Shown here piece by piece: positions 1-5,781 of a DNA stretch of 6,577 bases. Position 1 is the first letter of the stretch. Every line of letters begins with the position of its first letter. Source of the stretch: Gemmatimonadota bacterium. Lineage in GTDB: Bacteria; Gemmatimonadota; Gemmatimonadetes; Longimicrobiales; Longimicrobiaceae. A program made the position numbers and the translations under genes. The notes under the pieces are model-generated. The model made no database searches and was not told the DNA's origin. It saw only the letters and a program-made list of their open reading frames with translations. The stretch covers positions 1 through 6,577 of the forward strand of contig JAFAYN010000548.1 in assembly GCA_019240375.1 (NCBI GenBank). Direction: 5' to 3'.

Positions 1-978
1 GACGAGCACTTCCTGGTGGACCCGCTGGCGATCGAGGACCTGTCGCCGCTGGCGCCGATGTTCACCGACCCCTCGGTGGAGAAGATCTTCCACGACGCGG
101 ACTACGACCTCCGCATCCTGGACCGCGACGCCGGGCTGAGCCTTGCCGGGCTCTTCGACACGCAGATCGCCGCGGCCTTCCTGGGCGAGCGCTCGCTGGG
201 GCTGGGGAACATCGTCGAGAAGTACCTGGGGCTGAAGCTCCCCAAGGAGTTCCAGCGCGCCGACTGGGCCGAGCGCCCGCTGTCGGAGGGGATGAAGGAC
301 TACGCCGCCACCGACACCGCGCACCTCCCCGCCCTCCGCGACCGGCTCCGCGCCGAGCTGGAAGCGCGCGGACGGCTGGGCTGGGCCGAGGAGGAGTTCC
401 GCCGCCGCGAGCAGACGCGCTGGAACGACTCGGCCGACGAGATGGAAGCGTTCCTGCGGGTCAAGGGCGCGCGCGACCTCACCCCCCGCGGGCTGGCGAT
501 CCTGCGCGAGCTGTACCAGTGGCGCGAGGGCGTGGCCAAGGAGCGCGACCAGGCCACCTTCCGCGTCCTGTCCAACCAGGCGCTGCTGGAATTGAGCGCC
601 CGCCCCGCGTCGACGCTCCAGGAGCTGACCAAGGTGCAGGGGATCTCCGACGGGCTGGCGCAGCGCCGGGGGCGCGACATCCTGGCCGCGGTGAAGCGCG
701 GGGTGGAGGTCCCGGAGCGCGAGCTGCCCCGCTTCCCTCCCCCGCGCCGCTGGGAGCGCGACCCGGAGCACGATGCCCGCGTGGACGCCCTCAAGGCCGC
801 CCGCAACGCGCGCGCAGGGGAGCTGGACCTGGACCCGGGGTTCCTGATGTCCAAGGCGCTGCTGGAGGAGATCGCGCGGCGCAACCCGCAGTCGCCGGAC
901 GAGCTGAGCGAGATGCCCGGCGTGCGGCGGTGGCAGATCGAGGCGCTGGGGAATGCGATCCTGCGCACCCTGCGCTGA
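1..978 (+). CDS. rnd: Ribonuclease D, 3' part (5' end cut by window edge)
   Basis: This is a 3'-to-5' exoribonuclease of the DEDDy family, which in characterised bacteria trims the 3' ends of tRNA precursors and other small RNAs in the cytoplasm. The frame is open from base 1, so the GTG at 16 is internal; 325 residues are visible and about 50 N-terminal residues, including the Exo I D-x-E motif, are missing. Visible residues 31-40 (HDADYDLRIL) match Exo II, with D36 as the probable metal ligand. FDTQIAAAFLG follows at about 52-62, and Y101-x3-D105 (YAATD) is the Exo III motif that defines the DEDDy subtype. Two HRDC-type helical modules follow, at about 156-236 and 256-325, as in E. coli RNase D. 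The C-terminus is intact and ends in TGA. The next gene starts 50 bp downstream on the same strand. The family call is firm; the substrate is inferred from the family. Confidence 0.93.
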   Translation, partial: DEHFLVDPLAIEDLSPLAPMFTDPSVEKIFHDADYDLRILDRDAGLSLAGLFDTQIAAAFLGERSLGLGNIVEKYLGLKLPKEFQRADWAERPLSEGMKDYAATDTAHLPALRDRLRAELEARGRLGWAEEEFRRREQTRWNDSADEMEAFLRVKGARDLTPRGLAILRELYQWREGVAKERDQATFRVLSNQALLELSARPASTLQELTKVQGISDGLAQRRGRDILAAVKRGVEVPERELPRFPPPRRWERDPEHDARVDALKAARNARAGELDLDPGFLMSKALLEEIARRNPQSPDELSEMPGVRRWQIEALGNAILRTLR

Positions 979-1016
979 GCCCGGTTTCCGGATTTCTGGA
1001 TTTCTTCTGACGATTC

Positions 1017-1028
1017 GAGGAAGTAAGG
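1017..1028 (+). promoter_or_regulatory. Ribosome binding site for the 82-aa gene
   Basis: A GAGG core at 1017-1020 is followed by a second purine run, AAGTAAGG, ending directly before the ATG at 1029. The GAGG-to-start spacing is 8 nt. This supports the ATG at 1029 over an overlapping frame that opens earlier, at 953. Confidence 0.65.
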
Positions 1029-1277
1029 ATGCGAGCGATCACGGACGAGGACGGAAAGAGCTGGCAGGTGGTGGCGGTCGAGAGCACCGGTGCGCACCTG
1101 AAGCGGGGGACCACGCTGGGGTTCGTGGCGGCGGACGTGCCGGGGGCGGAGCCGATCCTGACCTCGGTGACCTTCAACAGCGTGGAGGCGGGGGAGTTCG
1201 CCATCACCACCATGAGCGAGAAGGAGCTGAGGCGCCGGCTGGCCTGGGCGAAGACGGAGGCCGGTCGGGTGGTCTGA
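1029..1277 (+). CDS. Small conserved-looking protein of unknown function (82 aa)
   Basis: I do not recognise a characterised family. The ATG has a good purine-rich ribosome binding site 8 nt upstream, and the frame ends at TGA 1275-1277. The N-terminus (MRAITDEDGKSWQVV) alternates acidic/polar and hydrophobic residues as in a short beta-strand pair. The middle (about 27-60) is mostly predicted strand, and residues 63-78 (SEKELRRRLAWAKTEA) form a charged amphipathic helix. There is no signal peptide, no membrane segment and no cysteine, so a small soluble alpha/beta cytoplasmic protein is likely. It lies 50 bp after the RNase D gene on the same strand with no visible terminator between, so co-transcription is plausible. 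Coding is supported by the ribosome binding site and by low-complexity-free composition. The function is unknown. Confidence 0.75.
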   Translation: MRAITDEDGKSWQVVAVESTGAHLKRGTTLGFVAADVPGAEPILTSVTFNSVEAGEFAITTMSEKELRRRLAWAKTEAGRVV

Positions 1278-1310
1278 CGTTTTTTCGATAGCTCTGGAGT
1301 GTGTGGGGCC

Positions 1311-1381
1311 GGTGAGCCTGCAGATACTGCTGGCAGTCTCCCCGACCGCTACGGGAGCCCACGATACAGCCGTGGTCTCCC
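1311..1381. repeat. Tandem pair of related hairpins (possible structured RNA)
   Basis: Two adjacent elements, 1311-1342 and 1353-1381, separated by 10 nt, share one architecture. Copy 2: GGGAG (1353-1357) pairs with CTCCC (1377-1381), then a C/T mismatch, then CCACG (1359-1363) with CGTGG (1371-1375), and the loop ATACAGC. Copy 1: GG-GAG (one bulged T at 1313) pairs with CTCCC (1338-1342), then the same C/T mismatch (1317/1337), then CTGC (1318-1321) with GCAG (1333-1336), an A/G mismatch and a G-T wobble, and the loop ATACTGC. The lower stem, mismatch and loop are conserved while the upper stem changes on both sides. That is the pattern of structure kept by selection, or of a mobile palindrome family. 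The transcribed strand is not known. It matches no riboswitch class I can name. Confidence 0.5.
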
Positions 1382-1382
1382 T

Positions 1383-1400
1383 CCGCCAAAGATTTGGTGG
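1383..1400. repeat. Small hairpin next to the tandem pair
   Basis: CCGCCAA (1383-1389) pairs with TTGGTGG (1394-1400), using one G-T wobble on the + strand, around the 4-nt loop AGAT. It starts 2 nt after the second tandem hairpin, so three hairpins stand in a row from 1311 to 1400. It may be the third helix of one RNA, but with only one copy this cannot be tested here. Confidence 0.35.
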
Positions 1401-1408
1401 GTACAACA

Positions 1409-1489
1409 GGAACGGCAGGGAACGACAAAAACACGAGGGGTCGGCATCCACACGAGATGCCGACCCCTCGCCGTTGTGTCTGCCGTTCC
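1409..1489. repeat. Long nested inverted repeat enclosing the terminator
   Basis: GGAACGGCAG (1409-1418) is perfectly complementary to CTGCCGTTCC (1480-1489) and encloses the 14-bp terminator stem. A further AACG/CGTT match (1421-1424 with 1472-1475) lies between the two. The whole 81-nt unit can fold into one long interrupted hairpin. The right arm merges into the first copy of the 23-bp direct repeat, so the unit may be a palindromic repeat element whose core acts as terminator. Confidence 0.5.
1425..1470 (-). terminator. Rho-independent terminator for the leftward operon
   Basis: A perfect 14-bp GC-rich stem (1434-1447 with 1457-1470) closes a 9-nt loop. Read on the - strand it is followed at once by TGTTTTTGT (complement of 1425-1433), a usable U-tract. 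This lies about 280 nt past the dipeptidase stop codon, so it would end the leftward transcript after a long 3' tail. Read on the + strand the stem is followed by CCGTTGTGTC, a poor U-tract, so termination of the rightward genes here would be weaker. Confidence 0.65.
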
Positions 1490-1506
1490 CCTCGCCCAGA
1501 ATTGGG
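1484..1506. repeat. 23-bp direct repeat, copy 1
   Basis: The segment from CGTTCCCC to AATTGGG is identical over 23 bases to 1653-1675, 169 bp away. In this copy the downstream side continues GGGGATC, so the palindrome arm seen in copy 2 is incomplete. Such CCCCTC...GAGGGG pieces are typical of dispersed intergenic repeats in GC-rich soil bacteria; that statement is a family impression, not a search result. Confidence 0.7.
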
Positions 1507-1600
1507 GGATCAAAGGGGCTGCTGTGCGAGCCTCGGCGAGCCGGATGGGGGCGTGCTGAGCCGGCTCTCGCGCGAGTCCCGACCAGCCCCCCTCCCCCGA

Positions 1601-1625
1601 CCCCTCCCCCACGAGTGGGGAGGGG
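1601..1625. repeat. C-run/G-run palindrome
   Basis: CCCCTCCCCCA (1601-1611) pairs with TGGGGAGGGG (1616-1625) around the 4-nt loop CGAG, with one bulged C. The stem is 10 bp. It resembles the palindrome at 1657-1682 and probably belongs to the same intergenic repeat class. No T-run follows on either strand, so it is unlikely to be an intrinsic terminator. Confidence 0.5.
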
Positions 1626-1652
1626 AGCACTGCAACTGCAGCTTCGTCGTGT

Positions 1653-1696
1653 CGTTCCCCTCGCCCAGAATTGGGAGAGGGGTGGCGCGAAGCGCC
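1653..1696. repeat. 23-bp direct repeat, copy 2, within a palindromic repeat unit
   Basis: Bases 1653-1675 repeat 1484-1506 exactly. Here the palindrome is complete: CCCCTC (1657-1662) pairs with GAGGGG (1677-1682), then one G/A mismatch, then CCCA/TGGG, and the loop GAAT. A second small hairpin follows, GGCGC (1684-1688) with GCGCC (1692-1696) and the loop GAA, and then GGGGTGAGGG. The double-hairpin form is REP-like. No transposase or other gene is attached. Confidence 0.6.
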
Positions 1697-1720
1697 GGGG
1701 TGAGGGCCAGCCGTTGCAGG

Positions 1721-1744
1721 CTGTCCCCTGTAACCTGTCCCCTG
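1721..1744. repeat. Tandem 10-mer CTGTCCCCTG
   Basis: CTGTCCCCTG occurs at 1721-1730 and again at 1735-1744, separated by TAAC, a 14-bp period. It sits 3 bp outside the dipeptidase stop codon (TAA, read leftward from 1750). It looks like a short intergenic simple repeat with no evident function. Confidence 0.55.
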
Positions 1745-1747
1745 CCG

Positions 1748-2935
1748 TTACCCGTCCAGCTCCCGGATCGTCGCCGTGGACGGCCCTCGCTCGCGCTGCA
1801 GCCGCTCCGCCACCCGGTCCACCTCGCGCATCACCCGCAGCACGTTCTCACCCAGCACCTTCTTCACCTCGTCGTCCGTGTACCCCCGCGCCAGCAGCTC
1901 CGCCGTCAGGTTGGGATAGCAGGACACGTCCTCCATCCCTTCCGGGAGGAGGGTGACGCCGTCGAAGTCGGAGCCGATCCCCACGTGGTCGATCCCGGCC
2001 ACCCTGGCGATGTGGTCCACGTGGTCGGCCAGGAGAGCGACGGAGCCCCTGGGGATCTGGCTCGCGGTGCGCCAGGCCTCGTAGGCTTCGTGGGCGGCGT
2101 GCGGGTCGTCCGGGTGCTGGGCCTGGAAGCGGCGCTGCACCTCGAACATGTCGCGCATCAGCTCGGCGCCCTGCGGGTGCACGAACGCCGAGTAGAAGGT
2201 CACCATCACCACTCCGCGGTTGCTCCGCACCGTTTCCAGCACGTCGTCCGGGACGTTGCGGGGGTGGTCGGCCACCGCCTGCGCCGACGAGTGCGAGAAG
2301 ACCACCGGGGCCTCGGTCACGCGCAGGGCGGTCCTCGCCGCGTCCGCCGACACGTGCGACAGGTCCACCAGCATCCCCAGGCGGTTCATCTCGCGCACCA
2401 CCTCCTCCCCGAAGGGGGAGAGGCCGCCGTGGCGGGCTTCGTCGGTGGAGGCGTCGGCCCAGTCGATGGTGCTCCCGTGCGTCAGCGTCAGGTAGCGTAC
2501 GCCCAGGCGGCGGAACTGGCGGAGCACGCCCAGCGAGTTCTCGATGGCGTGCCCACCCTCCACCCCCACCAGCGAGGCGATCCGCCCCTGGCCGTGGATC
2601 CGCTCCACCTCTTCGGCGGTCCAGGCCACCTCCAGCTCAGGGGCGCGCTCCGTCATCCGCCGGATCAGGTCGATCTGCTCCAGCGTGGCGCGGAGGGGGG
2701 ACGGCTCGGTGAAGGGGACGAACGCGGCCCAGAACTGCGCGCCCACCCCGCCGGCTTTCAGCCTGGGAAGGTCGGTGTGCAGCTCCGGGAGGGGACCGCC
2801 GGGGTCCATCCGGCCCAGCTCCCCCGCCGCCCTTTCGCGGAGCTCCCAGGCCAGGTCGTTGTGCCCGTCCACCAGCGGCGCCTCGCGCTGCAGGCGGCGG
2901 GCGCGGGCCAGGAGCGCTCCGGCGGGATCAGTCAC
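1748..2935 (-). CDS. Membrane dipeptidase-family zinc peptidase (M19)
   Basis: This is a dizinc amidohydrolase-fold peptidase of the renal dipeptidase family, which hydrolyses dipeptides, including ones with a C-terminal D-residue. The protein has 395 residues, normal for bacterial members. The metal and catalytic residues line up with human DPEP1: H25-x-D27 in VDGHNDLAW, bridging E126 in VEGGH, H153 in LTLTH, H194 in VDLSHVS, H215 in VFSHSS, R226-N227, and D323 in GIGSDFDG. No signal peptide is visible, so a cytoplasmic enzyme is expected, unlike the GPI-anchored mammalian form. The start is the GTG at 2935-2933, one base after the TGA of the upstream membrane-protein gene. With no clear Shine-Dalgarno sequence, translation is probably coupled to that gene. 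The substrate (peptide turnover, D-amino-acid dipeptides from cell wall, or other amides) cannot be decided from sequence. Confidence 0.93.
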   Translation of the reverse strand: MTDPAGALLARARRLQREAPLVDGHNDLAWELRERAAGELGRMDPGGPLPELHTDLPRLKAGGVGAQFWAAFVPFTEPSPLRATLEQIDLIRRMTERAPELEVAWTAEEVERIHGQGRIASLVGVEGGHAIENSLGVLRQFRRLGVRYLTLTHGSTIDWADASTDEARHGGLSPFGEEVVREMNRLGMLVDLSHVSADAARTALRVTEAPVVFSHSSAQAVADHPRNVPDDVLETVRSNRGVVMVTFYSAFVHPQGAELMRDMFEVQRRFQAQHPDDPHAAHEAYEAWRTASQIPRGSVALLADHVDHIARVAGIDHVGIGSDFDGVTLLPEGMEDVSCYPNLTAELLARGYTDDEVKKVLGENVLRVMREVDRVAERLQRERGPSTATIRELDG

Positions 2936-2936
2936 G

Positions 2937-3656
2937 TCAGCGGGGGTAGACGCGGCGCAGGACGCCCGCGGTGCGCAGCGCCAGCGCCTGCGAGGTGCCG
3001 ACCCACTCCACCTCGGCCACCAGCCTGCGGCGGCGCACGAAGTCGTCGGTGGTCACCGGCGCGGCGGCGAAGGCGGAGGCGAGCGGAGCCGGGATGAGGA
3101 GGAGGAAGTCCTCGCGGCGCGCGTCACCGCGCGTCCCCCACTGGCAGAGCGCCCCGGGGACGCGCCCCTCGGCGTCCCGGAGGGCGGCGATCGCGCTCTC
3201 CACCTCCACGTCCAGGCGCAGCGCCACCGTGGTGGGAGCGTCGCAGAACAGCTCCGTCCGCACCCTCCGCCCCACCGCGCTCTGCCCCTGGATGGTCAGG
3301 CGCTCGTAGCCGGCCGCGCCGTACGCGTCCTCGATAGGGGCGGCGGTCGCGGCCTTTGAGGGGGCCGTGGTGTTGGGGCTCACCGGGGGCGCGTTGACCA
3401 CGGCTCCCTGCGCCGCGGGGTTGTCGTCGTGGCGGAGACCGTTGACCAGCAGCACCAGCACCAGCGCCCCGAGCACCCCGTACGAGACCAGCGCCCACGG
3501 GCGCCGCCACACCGGCGGAGGGGAGCGCCGGTCCTGCTGGCGCCGGCTCCCTCCGCGCCGGTCCGTTCCGCGACGGTCGCCCGAGCGGTCGCCGGTCCGG
3601 TCCCCCGCCGGGGCGTCGGTTCGGTCCGCCGTGCCTTCCTCCCTGTCAGCCGTCAT
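2937..3656 (-). CDS. Single-pass membrane protein with Arg/Asp-rich tail, unknown function
   Basis: The protein has 239 residues and no family I recognise. Residues 1-50 are strongly Arg/Asp/Gly-rich, with repeated GDR(T/S/R)GDR-like units, and are surely disordered. One hydrophobic segment follows at about 54-73 (ALVSYGVLGALVLVLLV), with basic residues before it, so the N-terminus should be cytoplasmic. Residues 75-110 form a Pro/Ala/Thr linker and 112-239 a small extracytoplasmic domain with two cysteines (C138, C171) that could pair. The ATG at 3656-3654 has GGAG 9 nt upstream. It lies 103 bp after the kinase gene and 1 bp before the dipeptidase, which suggests co-translation with the latter. 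The bipartite design (charged tail, anchor, small domain) fits an envelope-associated accessory protein; the role is not known. Confidence 0.8.
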   Translation of the reverse strand: MTADREEGTADRTDAPAGDRTGDRSGDRRGTDRRGGSRRQQDRRSPPPVWRRPWALVSYGVLGALVLVLLVNGLRHDDNPAAQGAVVNAPPVSPNTTAPSKAATAAPIEDAYGAAGYERLTIQGQSAVGRRVRTELFCDAPTTVALRLDVEVESAIAALRDAEGRVPGALCQWGTRGDARREDFLLLIPAPLASAFAAAPVTTDDFVRRRRLVAEVEWVGTSQALALRTAGVLRRVYPR

Positions 3657-3722
3657 TCAGCGTTTCTCCATGATATGCGTAGCGGATGCCCTGGGGCGTC
3701 CGGGTACTCGCCGGAAGGAGGG

Positions 3723-3759
3723 AAGAAAGAATAGTGCCGTGCGGAACCCCGGGCCCCGC
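3723..3759 (-). terminator. Possible weak terminator after the histidine kinase gene
   Basis: Directly past the kinase stop codon, on the - strand, an 8-bp stem with two G-T wobbles can form within 3741-3759 (GCGGGGCC with GGTTCCGC, 3-nt loop). About 8 nt later comes ATTCTTTCTT (complement of 3723-3732). The spacing and the broken T-run make this a poor intrinsic terminator, so attenuation between kinase and membrane-protein genes is possible but unproven. Confidence 0.25.
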
Positions 3760-5103
3760 TCAGCCGGGCGTGGAGGGGATGGAAGGGGGAAGGACCAGCC
3801 GGAAGGTGCTCCCCACGCCTAGGGTGGAGCTGACCTCCAGCCGCCCACCGAGCAGGCGGGCCAGGCGGCGCGAGATCGGGAGACCGAGCCCGGTCCCCTC
3901 GCTGGGAGCCGCGCCCCCGATGAAGTCCACCCCCAGCTGTACGAACTCCTCGAAGATCCGGTTCAGGTCCTCGTCCGCGATCCCGCCGCCGCCGTCGACC
4001 ACCTCCACCTCCACCCCTCCCTCGGAAGAGAGGCCGCAGCTGACCATGATCGGCTTCCCCCGGCCGAACTTGATGGCGTTGGACAGGAGGTTCATCAGGA
4101 TCTGCCGCACCCGCCGCGGGTCGGTGACCACCGTGCACGGGGCGTGGCGCACCGTCAGGTGCAGCCGGGAGCCGCGCCCGTCGGCCAGGGGGCGCATCAC
4201 CACCAGCAGCTCCTCGATCACCTCGCCCAGGTCGATCCGCTCCGCCTGCAGCTCCGCCTTCCCCATCTCGATCCGCGAGATGTCGAGCACGTCGTTGACC
4301 AGCTCCCGCAGGTGGCGCGCGGCATTCTGCGAGCGCTCCACCGCCAGCTCCTGCTGCTCGTTGAGCGGACCGTAGATCGCGGCGAGGAGGAGGTCGTTGT
4401 ACCCCATCACCGCGTTGATAGGTGTGCGCAGCTCGTGGCTCATCGCCGCGTAGAAGCGGTTGCGGGCGCTCATGGCCAGCTGCAGCTCGCGGGTGCGCCG
4501 CTCCAGCTGGTGGTTCACCTGGAGGAGCTGCTCCTGCCCGACGTGAAGCTCCTCGGTCATCGCCAGGAGCTCCTCGTTCTGCGCCTCCATCTCCTCGTTC
4601 TGCTGCTGGAGCTGCGTGGAAAGCCGCTCGTTGTGGTGCAGCTCGCGCTCCAGCTCGTCCAGCGCGCGGAGGAGGCGGGCCTTTTCCTTGGACAGCTCCC
4701 TCTGCGCGTTGACCAGCTCCGAGTTGACCTCGGTCAGCTCCTCGGACAGCTGCCCCACGCGGGCGTCGCGCAGCGACTCGACCAGCCAGATCCGCTCCTT
4801 CCCCGCGTCGCCGCCGCGCACCACCGAGAGCGCGACCGGGAGGATCGTCGCGCCCGCCTCGAACACCAGCTCCACCGCACCGGTCCGGCCTTCGTCCGGA
4901 GCGCCGGACAGGACCTGCTCCCACTTGCGCCGGGAGCCGGCGTCCAGCAGGGCCGACAGGGGCGCGCCGGCCAGCTCGCGCCCCAGCATCCCCTCCAGGC
5001 GGCGGTTGGAGTCCAGTACCACCCCGTCGGGGGAAAGCTCGATCACCGCCCCCGGGAACGCCCGGAGGCAGATGTGCAGACCGGATCCGAGTTGCGTGCT
5101 CAT
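3760..5103 (-). CDS. Soluble PAS/coiled-coil sensor histidine kinase
   Basis: This is a two-component sensor kinase of 447 residues that would autophosphorylate on H223 and pass the phosphate to a response regulator not present in this window. Domains in order: a PAS-like domain at about 13-110 (FPGAVIELSPDGVVLDSNRR); a long Gln/Glu-rich coiled coil at about 115-210; the HisKA dimerisation helix with the H-box at 222-228 (SHELRTP); and the HATPase_c domain with N338 and N342 (MNLLSNAIKFG), a G1 box at 370-375 (DGGGGI, against the usual DTGxGI), an F-box FEEF and a G2 box at 403-408 (GTGLGL). No membrane segment is present, so it is cytoplasmic. The ATG at 5103 overlaps the stop of the cobalamin-binding protein gene (ATGA). 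The same frame stays open upstream to 5460, but that part is an Arg/Gly-rich shadow. The overlap suggests the B12 protein is its input partner. Confidence 0.93.
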   Translation of the reverse strand: MSTQLGSGLHICLRAFPGAVIELSPDGVVLDSNRRLEGMLGRELAGAPLSALLDAGSRRKWEQVLSGAPDEGRTGAVELVFEAGATILPVALSVVRGGDAGKERIWLVESLRDARVGQLSEELTEVNSELVNAQRELSKEKARLLRALDELERELHHNERLSTQLQQQNEEMEAQNEELLAMTEELHVGQEQLLQVNHQLERRTRELQLAMSARNRFYAAMSHELRTPINAVMGYNDLLLAAIYGPLNEQQELAVERSQNAARHLRELVNDVLDISRIEMGKAELQAERIDLGEVIEELLVVMRPLADGRGSRLHLTVRHAPCTVVTDPRRVRQILMNLLSNAIKFGRGKPIMVSCGLSSEGGVEVEVVDGGGGIADEDLNRIFEEFVQLGVDFIGGAAPSEGTGLGLPISRRLARLLGGRLEVSSTLGVGSTFRLVLPPSIPSTPG

Positions 5104-5759
5104 GTCGCAAACCGTTCCTGAAGAAGCTCCACCGCCTCCACAGCGTCCCGCGCGGTGAGGTCGGCGCCGAGCCGTGCCGCCAGCCCGGGATCTTCCGAGA
5201 AGAGGCGCCCCCCGACGATGACGAGCGGGGTTTCCTGCCCCATGCGCTCCCGCAGCGCGTGGATCACCTCCCGGAGCCGCGCCAGGTGCGGGGCGAGGGA
5301 GGCGGAGAGCGCCACCACCGCGGGCTTCCGGCTGCTCACCAGCGCGACCAGGCTCTCGATGGGGGTGGACGCGCCCAGGTACACCGTGTCCCACCCCTCC
5401 AGCTCCAGGAGGTCGCACATCATGCGCAGCCCCACCTCGTGGCGCTCCGAGTCCACGCACGCCGCGATCATCACCGGGCCGCCGCCCCGCGACAGCGTGA
5501 ACAGGTCGTCGTACAGGCGCGCCATCGCCGTCTGGGTGATCGCCGTAGCCAGGTGCTCGTCGGCCACACCGATCTGGTTGTCCTGCCAGAGCCGCCCGAT
5601 CTCCTGCAGCGCGGGCTGGAACACCTCCAGGTACAGCCGCCGGTGGTCCATCCCCTCGGCGCGCGCCCGGGCCACCACGGCCAGCGCGCCCCGCCGATCG
5701 CCGACGCGGATCGCTTCCAGGTACTCGCGGTAGACGGCTTCCGTTCCCGTGGCGATCAC
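5100..5759 (-). CDS. Free-standing cobalamin-binding protein, CarH/AerR photoreceptor type
   Basis: The protein has 219 residues in two parts: a helical cap domain (about 5-90) and a Rossmann-like B12-binding domain (about 94-217). The cap carries W58-x9-E68-H69 (WQDNQIGVADEH), the signature that packs on the upper face of adenosylcobalamin in the CarH photoreceptor. The B12 domain has E105-R-H107-E-V-G110, where H107 is the expected lower axial cobalt ligand, then YLGASTP at 127-133, ALSAS at 150-154 and VGGRLF at 182-187, which line the nucleotide-tail pocket. There is no MerR-type DNA-binding domain, unlike CarH/LitR, and no methyltransferase partner nearby, so a sensory rather than corrinoid-enzyme role is favoured. 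The start is the GTG at 5759-5757, 22 bp after the ABM gene, and the stop overlaps the kinase start. A role as a light- or B12-responsive regulator of the kinase is inference. Confidence 0.9.
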   Translation of the reverse strand: MIATGTEAVYREYLEAIRVGDRRGALAVVARARAEGMDHRRLYLEVFQPALQEIGRLWQDNQIGVADEHLATAITQTAMARLYDDLFTLSRGGGPVMIAACVDSERHEVGLRMMCDLLELEGWDTVYLGASTPIESLVALVSSRKPAVVALSASLAPHLARLREVIHALRERMGQETPLVIVGGRLFSEDPGLAARLGADLTARDAVEAVELLQERFAT

Positions 5760-5781
5760 GCGTACCCGTCCGACGCCAGGA

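Larger units (their letters stand above)
1278..1747. other. 470-bp non-coding convergent region
   Basis: This lies between the rightward RNase D/82-aa pair and the leftward dipeptidase. The long open frames that cross it (for example + strand 1394-3097) are shadows of the dipeptidase and read as Pro/Arg/His-rich low-complexity protein. What it does hold is structure: a tandem pair of similar hairpins (1311-1381), a third hairpin (1383-1400), a nested long hairpin with a leftward U-tract (1409-1489), two copies of a 23-bp direct repeat (1484-1506 and 1653-1675), C/G-rich palindromes (1601-1696) and a tandem 10-mer (1721-1744). A T6 run at 1280-1285 follows the 82-aa stop, but no stable stem precedes it. 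The stretch 1510-1590 shows only a short palindrome (GAGCCGGCTC, near 1558-1567). Confidence 0.8.

Noticed and set aside
1250..1285. Intrinsic terminator after the 82-aa gene, suggested by the T6 run at 1280-1285
   Set aside because: Only a 4-bp AGAC/GTCT pairing with a large loop precedes the T-run; the stem is too weak for a confident call.
300..1451. Long - strand open frame opposite RNase D, and the + strand frames at 519-1010 and 953-1291
   Set aside because: They are antisense or out-of-frame shadows of RNase D and the 82-aa gene, with Arg/Ser/Pro/Ala-rich low-complexity translations and no domain.
1300..1500. A known riboswitch, tmRNA, 6S RNA, SRP RNA or RNase P RNA
   Set aside because: None of the conserved core sequences of these classes is visible on either strand; only the hairpin pattern is supported.
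1484..1675. CRISPR array from the direct repeats
   Set aside because: There are only two copies, 169 bp apart, with palindromic surroundings and no regular spacers or cas genes.
1394..3097. 567-codon + strand open frame over the intergenic region and dipeptidase
   Set aside because: The translation is His/Arg/Pro-rich with no recognisable fold; it runs antisense to the clear M19 peptidase, and GC-rich DNA readily gives such frames.
3654..3671. Four-codon leader ORF (MEKR) abutting the membrane-protein start
   Set aside because: Its GGAG is simply the Shine-Dalgarno sequence of the next gene; an ATG in front of it by chance is common and nothing indicates attenuation.
5104..5460. N-terminal extension of the histidine kinase frame up to 5460
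   Set aside because: The extra 119 residues are Gly/Arg/Ala-rich and lie wholly inside the cobalamin-binding protein gene; the ATG at 5103 with the ATGA overlap is the better start.
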